Shown here: piece by piece, positions 8,501-15,069 of the stretch | How positions within the stretch are numbered: position 1 is the first letter of the stretch | Layout of the letters: each line of letters starts with the position of its first letter | DNA from: CAYYWP01 sp050176585 | GTDB lineage: Bacteria; Desulfobacterota; Binatia; HRBIN30; CADEER01 | Length of the DNA stretch: 19,426 bases | Direction: 5' to 3' | Assembly: GCA_050176585.1 (NCBI GenBank) | Contig: JBFXHX010000058.1 | Coordinates: forward strand, 1-19,426 | The notes under the pieces: model-generated | What the model saw: the letters and a program-made list of their open reading frames with translations, nothing else | Database searches by the model: none | What the model was told of the DNA's origin: nothing | Position numbers and translations under genes: made by a program

Positions 8501-9275
8501 TCACCAGGTACTGATGAACCTCTGTACCAACGCGTGGCACGCGATCGGCCGCGGTCCGGGTCGAATCGAGATCGCGCTGGCCGGCGCGGTGATCGGCGGC
8601 GACGATGTGCGCGCGGATCTGCCGCCGGGCCGCTATGCGCGCTTGACGGTCACCGACAGCGGGCAGGGCATGGATGCCTCGACGCTCGAGCGCGTGTTCG
8701 ATCCCTTCTTCACCACAAAGGCGCCTGGCGAAGGCACCGGGCTCGGATTGGCCGTGGTCGACGGGATCGTCAAGAACCACGACGGCGCGATCACGGTGGA
8801 CAGCGTGCCGGGCGAGGGATCCGCATTTCAGCTCTATTTCCCGGCCGTGGAAGCCGAAGCCGAGACGGTGCGCGAAGCGCGTGCGCACGTGCCGCAGGGC
8901 AACAGCCAGCGCATTCTCTACCTCGACGACGAGGAACCGCTGGTGCTGCTCGCTACGCGTCTGCTCGGGCGCTTGGGGTACAAGGTCACCGGGTTCACCC
9001 TGGCGGCCGATGCGCTCGCGGCATTCGAGGCCGATCCCGCCGCGTTCGACGTCCTGGTCACCGATCTGAATATGCCCGCGATCTCGGGGTTAGAAGTCGC
9101 GGCGCGGATCCTGCGACTGCGGCCCGGATTTCCGGTCGCGCTCGCTTCCGGGTACGTCACCGACGAGCTGCGCGCCAAGGCGCACGCGCTCGGGATTCGC
9201 GAGGTCATCTACAAACCGAACACCGTGGGCGATCTGGCCGAGGCCATTAACCGCATGGTGAACGCGCTGAATTGA
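5502..9275 (+). CDS. Membrane hybrid sensor histidine kinase with four PAS domains and receiver
   Basis: 1257-residue signalling protein. Order of parts: TM1 at about 8-28; a periplasmic Cache-like sensor at about 30-280; TM2 at about 285-303; HAMP at about 304-357; a short coiled coil; PAS1 from about 371, PAS2 from about 498, PAS3 from about 625 and PAS4 (PAS_3 type, LHPDDRE) from about 747, three of them closed by the usual DITERKQ linker; HisKA with phosphoacceptor His898 (GGIAHDFNNILG); HATPase with N-box (MNLCTNAWHAIG), G1 (DSGQGMD), F-box (FDPFFTTK) and G2 (GTGLGLAVV); receiver with Asp1188 (VTDLNMP) and Lys1238 (YKP). All catalytic residues are intact. The signal is unknown. No separate response regulator lies nearby, so the output partner is elsewhere. 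ATG 5502 precedes the first membrane helix; the ribosome site (GAGGCCGG) is weak. Confidence 0.95.
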   Translation: MKLSLQHLRARLGLLLALAFAPVLGVTVYRAYIEQAQRMSEMEASELRLARQVATTYEQVIQRAYEVLRVLAQLLEVRQLDASACNALLAELVRTNSQYANFSVARPDGEVICSGIPFTKPLNVARTQTFARALDTRGLAVGDYLLSLISGRPVLGMALPALDERGEIVAVAGALLSVDWLNELAAEISLPEGTSLTVVDRSGHIVVRQPDPEKWVGRNVRDTPLFAARERGDTRFEATGLDGLKRSFVIARVQGVPPPAWLSVSVGIDQRRTLAPIRAALYRDLSVLGGVGLLAVLAAWFGTERTVVRRVNALLAATRRLTAGDLGARAGATGGARELRQLGRAFDDMAVALQQREREMSDSRRRLAEQEARLRTVLETLPVGVWVIGADGQIRTGNRYARMIWGGASPAAVDLPASHGAQDAEARKGFAEYRDSIARALRGESSLNQVIDIEALDGATKTIAHWAVPIRDAEEQLVGAVVVDQDITERKQAEEALRASEERFNAFMDASPAIAWMKDINTGRYIYLNKSWQREFGISPGDVPATTEYDFAAPEFADKIRQNDAEALRSDKPLVVVEQTGGKERGPVRFWLSTKFPFANPTGQRLMGGWAIDITERKQVEAALQESEKRIRNLFEQADDGIFIITADHRYLDVNPAGAKMFGYRREEILELRLPDVLAEHERGRFDAEVKKLLAGTPHRGEWVHLRKDGSTFQADVSARAIGDGHYFSIVRDLTARNEAERALREGALRLEMAARAGNVGLFDWDLVTGKVFFTPEWKSQIGYDDDEIGNDLSEWEGRLHPDDRERTLQNLHKYLASPWPGTWSEFRLRHKNGTYRWILAQSALVLDDRGQPMRMLGSHVDITERKQADEARQKLETQLRQAQKMEALGTLAGGIAHDFNNILGAIIGNVELAQQDIGPQHPAQDSLAEIGKASARARDLVEQILTLSRQQPQTRRVIGLRHVVEESAKLLRASLPAGIELITTLTPDTPNVLADPTQIHQVLMNLCTNAWHAIGRGPGRIEIALAGAVIGGDDVRADLPPGRYARLTVTDSGQGMDASTLERVFDPFFTTKAPGEGTGLGLAVVDGIVKNHDGAITVDSVPGEGSAFQLYFPAVEAEAETVREARAHVPQGNSQRILYLDDEEPLVLLATRLLGRLGYKVTGFTLAADALAAFEADPAAFDVLVTDLNMPAISGLEVAARILRLRPGFPVALASGYVTDELRAKAHALGIREVIYKPNTVGDLAEAINRMVNALN

Positions 9276-9291
9276 GCACCGCGCGGGCGGG

Positions 9292-9315
9292 GTCTCGAGC
9301 GTTGCCGATCGAGAC
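9292..9315 (+). terminator. Possible weak terminator hairpin after the histidine kinase
   Basis: GTCTCGA and TCGAGAC form a 7-bp stem with a 10-base loop, 16 bases after the kinase stop, followed by GGGTTTCC. The T-run is only three bases, so termination is uncertain. Confidence 0.35.
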
Positions 9316-9405
9316 GGGTTTCCACTAGTCTCGCACAGACACCGCGCGCGAAGCGCGGCCGCGATGCTCGCGCGCGCGGGAATCCAACCCAGGGAGGGAC
9401 ACGAC

Positions 9406-9696
9406 ATGCCCGCTTATTGCTACTTCGACATGCTCGAGGTGACCGATCCGGCCAAGATGGGGAAATACCGCGAAGGGGTAGCTGCCACGGTGGAGAAGTA
9501 CAACGGACGCTACCTCGTGCTGAACGGGCGCCACGACCTCGTGGAGGGCGACTACCGCCCCACGTTCCCGGTGCTGCTCGAGTTTCCCAGCCTGGAGCAG
9601 GCGCACCGCTGGTACGATTCGCCCGAGTATCGACCCCTGCGCGAGCTGCGACTGTCGGCCACGCGGGGCAACGGCGTCTTCATCGAAGGCCTGTAA
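9406..9696 (+). CDS. DUF1330 family protein
   Basis: Protein of 96 residues in the DUF1330 (dimeric alpha/beta-barrel-like) family. Family features are the AYCYFDMLEVTDPAKMGKY start, the GGR-type loop replaced here by NGRYLV, and the ending LLEFPSLEQAHRWYDSPEY with a C-terminal RLSATRGNGVFIEG. The function is not established for the family. ATG 9406 is supported by AGGGAGGG at 9391-9398; an in-frame ATG at 9364 would add a poorly conserved leader. It is a separate transcription unit or read-through from the kinase; the 130-base gap holds a weak hairpin. Confidence 0.92.
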   Translation: MPAYCYFDMLEVTDPAKMGKYREGVAATVEKYNGRYLVLNGRHDLVEGDYRPTFPVLLEFPSLEQAHRWYDSPEYRPLRELRLSATRGNGVFIEGL

Positions 9697-9872
9697 CCGC
9701 GCACACCGCGCCGCGCGCGCACCGTCCGCCGCCGGTACCGGCGCGGCCGCTCGGGCGGGTCTGCGAGGCGAACGGCGGAGGTGCCCGGCCGCGGGTACGC
9801 GCCGAGGGGTTGCGCAGGCGATCCGCCGTGGCGAGGTTGACCGCATGCCAGCGGCGAAGGAGGTGAACAGCC

Positions 9873-10220
9873 ATGGCGGTAAAGCTCTACAAGCCGGGCT
9901 TCGAGCACGCGCAGTCCCTGGTCAAGAGCGGTCGCGCCGTGCGCGATAACCGCGACGCCTGGAGCGAGCATCAGCCCTCGGCAGAGGAGGAGAACGAGTT
10001 CATTCGCGCGCACGGCATGCGCGAGTACGGCAAGTGGCACCTCGGGGTGGACGACGAGCAGCCCGATGATGCGAAGGGCCGGTATAAGTTCCCGTACGGA
10101 GATTTCGAGGCCGTGCACCGGTGCGCGGTGCTCGCCGCCGAGAGCCGGGCAGGGCAGTACAAGTATGCGGACATCGAAAGCGCCGCGGCCCATTTGCACG
10201 GCATGATCGACGCGCGGTGA
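9873..10220 (+). CDS. Conserved small protein of unknown function
   Basis: Protein of 115 residues, without signal peptide or membrane helix. The sequence is rich in conserved-looking aromatic and charged positions (YKPGFEHAQSLV, WSEHQPSAEEENEFI, YGKWHLGVDDE, YKFPYGDFEAVHRCAVLAAESR, ADIESAAAHLHGMID). I recall near-identical motif order in unnamed proteins of actinobacteria and proteobacteria, but no established function, and none is proposed. The start is very well supported: AAGGAGGTGA at 9857-9866 matches the full anti-Shine-Dalgarno sequence, which suggests strong translation. Confidence 0.88.
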   Translation: MAVKLYKPGFEHAQSLVKSGRAVRDNRDAWSEHQPSAEEENEFIRAHGMREYGKWHLGVDDEQPDDAKGRYKFPYGDFEAVHRCAVLAAESRAGQYKYADIESAAAHLHGMIDAR

Positions 10221-10587
10221 GTGCCGGCATCGCGCTATTCGCGGCCATGTGCGGCATGGCCATCCGGCCGCACCAGCGGCAGCGGCGGCGGGCGGGCGAG
10301 GGCGCGACACAGCAGGCCGGACATGTCGGACGTTTCGGAGCGCCACTCCGTTTCGCATCCCCCGCAAGGGGCAGACGATCGCTTCACCGCGATTCCGACG
10401 ATGGGCGTCTGGTGAGCCGCCAGGAGCGCGGCCGCCCGGAGCCTGAACAGGTGCGCGCGATCGCGCTGGCGGATGCCGGGGAGCTACGCTTGTTCTTCAG
10501 GGGGCTTGCGCCGCGTCCTCGTCTCCTTGGGACCACCGACTCGACGCGGAGGCGGAGCGGCCGGCGACAGCGAAGTCCGCGCCGGGA
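10221..10587. other. Gap of about 370 bases without a supported gene
   Basis: Short open frames exist (for example a 30-codon frame from ATG 10324 whose stop overlaps a GTG at 10414), but none shows a domain, and no ribosome site decides in their favour. No hairpin terminator was recognised after the preceding gene. Confidence 0.5.
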
Positions 10588-10844
10588 GTGACCGATCCGA
10601 AGGCGCTGAACGCGAGGCGCTGGTCGCGCAAGCACATCAGAGCAATCCTCACGTTCGCGCCCTGGACCAAGCAGGAGGAGCGCGAGGTGCGTGCACGGTA
10701 CGAAGCGGGAGCATCCAGGCGATCGCCCGCACCCACGAGCGGTCGCCGCGCGCGATCGAGCTTCGCCTCCAGCGCTTGGGGTACTGGGTGAGGACTGACA
10801 GATGCGCCGAGGGGTGCGCGCGGCCCCGCACGAGAGTAGTCTGA
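10588..10844 (+). pseudogene. Small HTH-like DNA-binding gene with a frameshift
   Basis: Two frames join into one coherent small protein. From GTG 10588 the first frame reads RRWSRKHIRAIL and PWTKQEEREVRARYEAGA up to about 10713; the next frame continues SIQAIARTHERSPRAIELRL and QRLGYWV and ends at the TGA at 10842. The joined region resembles the GcrA/SANT-like trihelical DNA-binding motif (WT.EE, a spacer with .G.S...IA, then R...A...RL). The break at about 10708-10714 is explained by loss of 1 or 4 bases, for instance one GAGC unit of a GAGCGAGC. It could be a real pseudogene, a sequencing error or, less likely, programmed frameshifting. The start is uncertain because GGGAG lies too close to the GTG. 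Confidence 0.6.
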
Positions 10845-10926
10845 TGCCTGGGCGATGAACGCGCGCGGCGGCGCGACACTACAGAGCTGACCTGAACCGC
10901 GGCGGTCAGGAGAAGGAGGTTCGGGG

Positions 10927-11898
10927 ATGATGGCAAGCAAAACCCAGGCATCTTCGGCATGGCCGAGCCTGCCGCTCGACGCCTGGAGCGATACGTACGC
11001 GACCCTGCACTTGTGGACGCAGATCGTCGGCAAAGTGCGCCTCGCTCAGAGCCCGTGGCTGAATCACTCCTGGCATGTCACGCTGTATGTGACGGCGCGC
11101 GGGCTGAGCACGTCGCCGATTCCGCACGGGACGCGCGCGTTTCAGATCGACCTCGATTTCGTCGACCATCGCGTGATCGTGCAGTCGAGCGATGGCCGGC
11201 TCGCCGGGTTCCCTCTCGAACCGCAGTCGGTGGCCCGTTTCTACCGGCGGTTAATGCAGGAGTTGGGCGAGCTCGATCTGGAGGTCAGCATCTCCAAGCG
11301 GCCGAACGAGGTGCCCGATCCGATTCCGTTCGACCAGGACGAGATCCATCGGTCATACGACCGCGATTACGCGCACCGCTTCTGGCTGGCCCTCGCCGAG
11401 AGCGACCGGGTGTTCAAGGCGTTTCGCGCCCGCTTCATCGGCAAGTGCAGCCCCGTGCATTTCTTCTGGGGCGCGCCCGATCTCGCGGTCACGCGCTTTT
11501 CGGGGCGCCGCGCACCCGAGCATCCGGGCGGCGTGCCCAACCTGCCGGATTGGGTGACGCGCGAAGCGTACTCGCACGAGGTCAGCAGTTGCGGCTTCTG
11601 GCCCGGCGGCGGCGCGATCCCCCACGCGGCGTTCTATTCGTACGCGTATCCGGAGCCCGCCGGGTTCGCGGCCGTGCGGGTGCGGCCGGACGAGGCGTTC
11701 TACAGCTCCGCGCTGCGGGAGTTCATCCTGCCCTACGACGCGGTGCGCTCCTCCGCCGCCCCTGACGAGACGCTGCTCGAATTTCTCCAGAGCACGTACG
11801 AAGCTGCCGCGAACGCGGCGCACTGGGATCGCGGCGCGCTGGAGCGCTACGGCGATCCGCGGCAGTCATGTCAGCGGGCCGGCGGAGCCGGTTCCTGA
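10927..11898 (+). CDS. DUF5996 family protein
   Basis: Protein of 323 residues matching the DUF5996 family by the order of its motifs: WPSLPLDAW, TLHLWTQIVGKVRLA, NHSWHVTLYVTARGL, FQIDLDFVDHRV, the middle DYAHRFWLALAESDRVFKAF, the VHFFWGAPDLAVTRFSGR segment, then YSHEVSSCGFWPGGG and FYSYAYPEP, and a C-terminal LLEFLQSTYEAAA helix. No catalytic function is established for the family. It is soluble, without a signal peptide. ATG 10927 (or the adjacent ATG 10930) has an AAGGAGG site at 10913-10919. It lies 82 bases after the frameshifted HTH gene; a link between them is not shown. Confidence 0.93.
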   Translation: MMASKTQASSAWPSLPLDAWSDTYATLHLWTQIVGKVRLAQSPWLNHSWHVTLYVTARGLSTSPIPHGTRAFQIDLDFVDHRVIVQSSDGRLAGFPLEPQSVARFYRRLMQELGELDLEVSISKRPNEVPDPIPFDQDEIHRSYDRDYAHRFWLALAESDRVFKAFRARFIGKCSPVHFFWGAPDLAVTRFSGRRAPEHPGGVPNLPDWVTREAYSHEVSSCGFWPGGGAIPHAAFYSYAYPEPAGFAAVRVRPDEAFYSSALREFILPYDAVRSSAAPDETLLEFLQSTYEAAANAAHWDRGALERYGDPRQSCQRAGGAGS

Positions 11899-12021
11899 CG
11901 CCATTGCGCCATCTGCGGCGCTCTGGCATCACCGCGGCCATGACCTCGATCGCGAACCGCCGCGCAGGTCTTGGGCCGATCGGCGTGCCGCGCGGTCATC
12001 GGCGCACGTGTTAGGGACCCG

Positions 12022-12879
12022 TTGCCGGCCTCTTCCGCGGCACCGGTGACGAAAGCTTCCGCGCCGCCGGCGCGGCGCGACGGTTCGGCGTTCGCGGTCG
12101 GCGCGATCGTCGGTGTGCTCGGCGGGCTCATCGGCCTGGGCGGCGCCGAGTTCCGGCTGCCGGTACTCGTCGGATGGTTTCGCTGTCCGCTGCTGCTCGC
12201 GATCGTGGTCAACCTCGTGGTCAGCCTCGTCACCGTGATCGCGTCCCTGCTGTTCCGCGCACAGTCCCAGGGACTCGCGCCGCTGCTGCCGCACTGGCCC
12301 GTCGCGCTCAATCTGCTCGCCGGCTCGCTGATCGGGTCGTACGCGGGCGTACACTTCGCCAGCCGGCTCTCCGAGCGCGCCCTGACGGGCATCGTGGCGC
12401 TCGCGCTAGCGGCGCTCGGGCTCTTGCTGATCGGCCATGAATGGTTGTTTTCGCACCGCGCGCTCGCGCTTGCGCCGCTGGCGCGGATCGGGCTGGGGCT
12501 CGTGGCTGGGCTGGGCATTGGCGCCGTCAGCAGCCTGCTCGGCGTGGCCGGAGGAGAGCTCATCATTCCCACGCTAGTGGTGCTCTTCGGCCTCGACGTG
12601 AAGCTCGCCGGCAGCATCAGCCTGGTGATCAGCATTCCGACCGTGGCGGTCGGGGTCCTGCGCTACCGAGGCCGACCGGTGTTTCGCGAGATGCCCGCGC
12701 AATGGCGGTTCGTGCTGCTGATGGCTGCCGGCTCGGTACTGGGCGCGTGGGTGGGCAGTCGGTTGCTGCCGCACGCCGCGTCCGCCGTCTTGCAGGTGTT
12801 CCTGGGCGGGATCCTGCTGTTCTCGGCCGCGAAGATGGCGCGGCCAGCGCCGCGTGCGCCTGCGCCGGCGGCGCGTTGA
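12022..12879 (+). CDS. TauE/SafE family permease (sulfite exporter-like)
   Basis: Polytopic inner-membrane protein of the TauE/SafE family, which moves sulfite, sulfoacetate or other small anions. About eight hydrophobic segments are visible in two halves. The first opens with GAIVGVLGGLIGLGGAEFRLP and the second with GLGIGAVSSLLGVAGGELIIP, the paired glycine-rich motifs of the family. The C-terminal half ends with FLGGILLFSAAKM. The substrate is unpredictable, and no sulfur genes are adjacent. The start is unsure: TTG 12022 has AGGGA at 12013-12017; TTG 11971 (302 residues) and GTG 12046 are in-frame alternatives. All leave a polar N-terminal leader before the first helix. Confidence 0.88.
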   Translation: MPASSAAPVTKASAPPARRDGSAFAVGAIVGVLGGLIGLGGAEFRLPVLVGWFRCPLLLAIVVNLVVSLVTVIASLLFRAQSQGLAPLLPHWPVALNLLAGSLIGSYAGVHFASRLSERALTGIVALALAALGLLLIGHEWLFSHRALALAPLARIGLGLVAGLGIGAVSSLLGVAGGELIIPTLVVLFGLDVKLAGSISLVISIPTVAVGVLRYRGRPVFREMPAQWRFVLLMAAGSVLGAWVGSRLLPHAASAVLQVFLGGILLFSAAKMARPAPRAPAPAAR

Positions 12880-12980
12880 CCCGCGCGCGAACGGCCCTAT
12901 CTTCGCGCCCACCGGATAGCCCTCCCTACCGCACTGACGCGGGTGCCAGGTCCAACGGGCACCGGCAGCAAGGAGAGTCC

Positions 12981-13430
12981 ATGGCACTGATGAGCGTGGC
13001 AAAGTTCGAGCGCTTCTTTCGGGCCGCGGCGGGTCTGGACGTGGATAAGAACGACCTCAGGCGCTACAGCGACTTCGTCACTACGAAGGTTCACGACCTC
13101 TTGATCCGCGCCGTCGCCGCGGCGAAGGCGAACGGCCGTGACGTGATCGAGCCGTTCGATTTGCCGATCACCAAAGGTCTGCAGGAATCCATGCACAAGT
13201 TCCGCCAGCTCGACATGGACATCGAGCTGGAGCCGATCCTCGATCAGCTCACCGCGCGGCCGCCCCTCGAGCTCGCCTACAGCCCCGACACCGAATCCGA
13301 GCTGCCACGCCTCGCCGGCGGGCTGAGTTTCGCGCTCGCGCGCACGTTCACGATCATCGATCCAGAGCTGAAGAATCCACAGACGACGCACTGGGACCAG
13401 GCGTTCGAGATCTTCAACACCGTCTCGTAG
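12981..13430 (+). CDS. DUF1931 family histone-fold protein
   Basis: Protein of 149 residues in the DUF1931 family, whose member Aq_328 of Aquifex has a crystal structure showing two fused histone folds in one chain. The motif order fits: N-terminal VAKFERFFRAAAGLDVDKND, then a long helix YSDFVTTKVHDLLIRAVAAA with the typical NGRDVIEPFDLPITKG strand-loop, then a second helical unit ending FALARTFTIIDPELKNPQ. A role in DNA binding or stress has been suggested for relatives but is not established. ATG 12981 has AAGGAG at 12970-12975. The protein is neutral to acidic rather than strongly basic, unlike typical DNA-packing histones. It lies 101 bases after the TauE-like permease and is followed by a repeat-rich gap. 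Confidence 0.9.
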   Translation: MALMSVAKFERFFRAAAGLDVDKNDLRRYSDFVTTKVHDLLIRAVAAAKANGRDVIEPFDLPITKGLQESMHKFRQLDMDIELEPILDQLTARPPLELAYSPDTESELPRLAGGLSFALARTFTIIDPELKNPQTTHWDQAFEIFNTVS

Positions 13431-13497
13431 ACACGCGCATCACGGGGCGATACGGGATCGTCTCTGGTATAACGGCCACACGCGCGGCGTACGTCGG

Positions 13498-13521
13498 AGG
13501 GGTTGGGTCATGCTAACCCCT
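13498..13521. repeat. AGGGGTT/AACCCCT hairpin
   Basis: AGGGGTT, a 10-base loop, then AACCCCT give a 7-bp perfect stem 68 bases after the DUF1931 stop. It is not followed by T residues. The half-site AACCCCT is repeated downstream (13592-13598 and 13607-13613), which suggests a shared sequence element rather than a simple terminator. Confidence 0.5.
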
Positions 13522-13588
13522 GCGACAGCATCTGCGGTGACAGCTCGGCGCGGCTTGTGTGTTGGACGGGCAAACGGCCGACCTAACC

Positions 13589-13613
13589 CGTAACCCCTAA
13601 GCGCGTAACCCCT
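13589..13613. repeat. Direct repeat CGTAACCCCT, 15-base period
   Basis: CGTAACCCCT occurs at 13589-13598 and 13604-13613, with a related TAACCC at 13584-13589, just before the ATG of the secreted protein gene at 13630. Its period and position fit an operator or a telomere-like slippage tract; the sequence cannot decide. Confidence 0.45.
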
Positions 13614-13629
13614 TCAGACGATCGCTCGC

Positions 13630-14160
13630 ATGTTCCGATTCCGGCATTCGCTCGCGCCCTGGTTGGTACTCGCGCTCGCGGCCGCGGCGGCCGCGCAACC
13701 GGCGGATTGGCCGCCCGAAGCCGGCGCCGTGCTGGGGCGGTTCGTTGGCGAGTGGGAGATCGAGACCTGGATCCGCCACGAGGGACCGCCGGTCCGCGAG
13801 AGCCACACCAGGGGGCGCGCGCAGGCGCGCCGCACGCTCGGGGGCCGGTATCTGGAGTTCCGCAGCGCCAGCGTGCCGGCCGCGTATGAAGAACTGCAGG
13901 TCATGACCTACGAACCCACCCCGGGCGGCTTCCGCCAGTGGGTGTTCGACTCCGACGGCTACCGTCACGCGGCCGAGGGCGTGTGGGATGCCGGCGCGCA
14001 GCGCCTCGTCTGGCAGGGCAGCGATCGCGCCGGGCGGTTCATCATCCAGGACCATTGGGTGTCCCCCGACCGCTTGGAGTGGACGCTCGAGCGCTTCAAT
14101 GCAGAAGGGCAGCGAGTACAGTCGATCCGCGGCGTGGTGGCGCGCAGGCGCTCGCCGTAG
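13630..14160 (+). CDS. Secreted lipocalin-like (DUF1579-like) protein
   Basis: Protein of 176 residues with a clear Sec signal peptide: basic start MFRFRHS, hydrophobic WLVLALAAAAAA, cleavage expected near AAQPA at about residue 23. The mature part contains FVGEWEIETWI near the start, a GGRYLEFRS strand and alternating beta-strand segments (MTYEPTPGGFRQWVFDSDGY, WQGSDRAGRFIIQDHWV, LEWTLERFNAEGQR). This GEW...GGRYL pattern resembles DUF1579 and related lipocalin-like domains, a moderate match by eye only. It is probably periplasmic; the ligand is unknown. The ATG at 13630 directly follows the CGTAACCCCT repeats; no strong ribosome site is seen. The next gene begins 46 bases downstream, so they may be co-transcribed. 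Confidence 0.78.
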   Translation: MFRFRHSLAPWLVLALAAAAAAQPADWPPEAGAVLGRFVGEWEIETWIRHEGPPVRESHTRGRAQARRTLGGRYLEFRSASVPAAYEELQVMTYEPTPGGFRQWVFDSDGYRHAAEGVWDAGAQRLVWQGSDRAGRFIIQDHWVSPDRLEWTLERFNAEGQRVQSIRGVVARRRSP

Positions 14161-14206
14161 CTCCGCGCACCCGGGCAGTCGGCGCACCTCCAGGGGACAC
14201 CCGGAA

Positions 14207-14953
14207 ATGGCTTCTGCGCACGAGACACCACGGGCCGGTGCGAATACGCGGGCGCTCCGCATGACTGCGGCGCGTCGGCCGGCGATCGTGTCGTGGAGCG
14301 GCGGCAAGGACAGCGCGCTGCTCCTTCAGGCGCTGATCGCGAGCCCCGAGTACGAGCCGGCCGCGCTGGTCACCACGGTAACCGAGGCGTACGACCGGGT
14401 CGCGATGCACGGCGTCCGGCGCGCGCTGCTGCGCACCCAGGCGGGCGCGCTCCGCTTGCCGCTCTACGAAGCCGCCGTGCCGGCCGCGGCCGACAACGCG
14501 ACCTACGAGGCGGCTTTCGCCCGCGCGCTGTCGACGTGCGCGTCTCGGCATCCCACCGCGCACCACGTCGCATTCGGCGACCTTTTTCTCGCCGACGTGC
14601 GCGCGTATCGCGAGCGCCTGCTGTCGGAGCTCGGTTGGAAGCCGCTGTTCCCACTCTGGGGCAGCGACACGGCGCAACTGGCGCGCCGGTTTGTGCGCGC
14701 CGGCTTCGCCGCCACGATCTGCTGTGTCGACACGGAGCAGCTGGATGGGTGCTGGGCCGGTCGCCGGTTCGATGACGCGTTTCTGGACGCGCTGCCGCCG
14801 GGCGTGGACCCGTGCGGTGAGCGCGGCGAGTTCCACACGTTCGTCCACGATGGGCCGATCTTCGCCGCGCCGCTGCCCGTGCGGGCGGGCGAGCGCGTGC
14901 TGCGCGACGGCCGGTTCCAGTACTGCGATATCCTGCCGGACGCGAACCGGTGA
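14207..14953 (+). CDS. Dph6-type PP-loop ATPase (diphthine-ammonia ligase family)
   Basis: ATP-pyrophosphatase of the Dph6/MJ0570 family. The PP-loop SWSGGKDSALLLQAL is near the N-terminus, followed by family segments MHGVRRALLRTQAGAL, VAFGDLFLADVRAYRERLL, PLFPLWGSDTAQLARRFV, and the C-terminal CGERGEFHTFVHDGPIF. In eukaryotes the family makes the amide of diphthamide on EF2; bacteria lack diphthamide, so the bacterial substrate is unknown. The start is uncertain: ATG 14207 has GGGGA at 14193-14197, while ATG 14261 would place the PP-loop a few residues from the N-terminus, the more usual layout. The 246-residue length is normal. It may share a transcript with the secreted protein upstream. 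Confidence 0.9.
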   Translation: MASAHETPRAGANTRALRMTAARRPAIVSWSGGKDSALLLQALIASPEYEPAALVTTVTEAYDRVAMHGVRRALLRTQAGALRLPLYEAAVPAAADNATYEAAFARALSTCASRHPTAHHVAFGDLFLADVRAYRERLLSELGWKPLFPLWGSDTAQLARRFVRAGFAATICCVDTEQLDGCWAGRRFDDAFLDALPPGVDPCGERGEFHTFVHDGPIFAAPLPVRAGERVLRDGRFQYCDILPDANR

Positions 14954-14981
14954 TTTCGCGCGCGTCCTACGGCGTGGCTAG

Positions 14982-15038
14982 GCGCATCACGGTCGACAAC
15001 GCAGCATGCCTGGCGTTGCAGCCGCGCAGGTGATGCGC
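14982..15038 (+). promoter_or_regulatory. Nested stem-loop in the leader of the flavin reductase gene
   Basis: GCGCATCAC at 14982-14990 pairs perfectly with GTGATGCGC at 15030-15038. Inside it, CAACGC (14997-15002) pairs with GCGTTG (15013-15018). The element ends 31 bases before the ATG at 15070 and just ahead of the GCGGAGGGA ribosome site. It does not match the FMN riboswitch consensus as I know it. A structured leader, protein-binding RNA element or terminator/anti-terminator is possible. Confidence 0.5.
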
Positions 15039-15069
15039 TTTAGGGACGGCAACTAGCGGAGGGAATGAC

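Noticed and set aside
5916..8888. 990-codon open frame on the - strand inside the histidine kinase
   Set aside because: It is an antisense shadow caused by GC-rich codon use; the + strand shows complete kinase motifs.
10121..10591. 156-codon + frame overlapping the conserved small protein and running to 10591
   Set aside because: It overlaps a well-supported gene, is Arg-rich and shows no domain.
11871..12635. 254-codon - strand frame opposite the TauE/SafE permease
   Set aside because: Ser/Pro/Thr-rich shadow of a hydrophobic protein's codons; the + strand has paired family motifs.
14982..15038. FMN riboswitch before the flavin reductase gene
   Set aside because: The conserved FMN riboswitch core sequences I know are not present; listed as an unknown leader structure instead.
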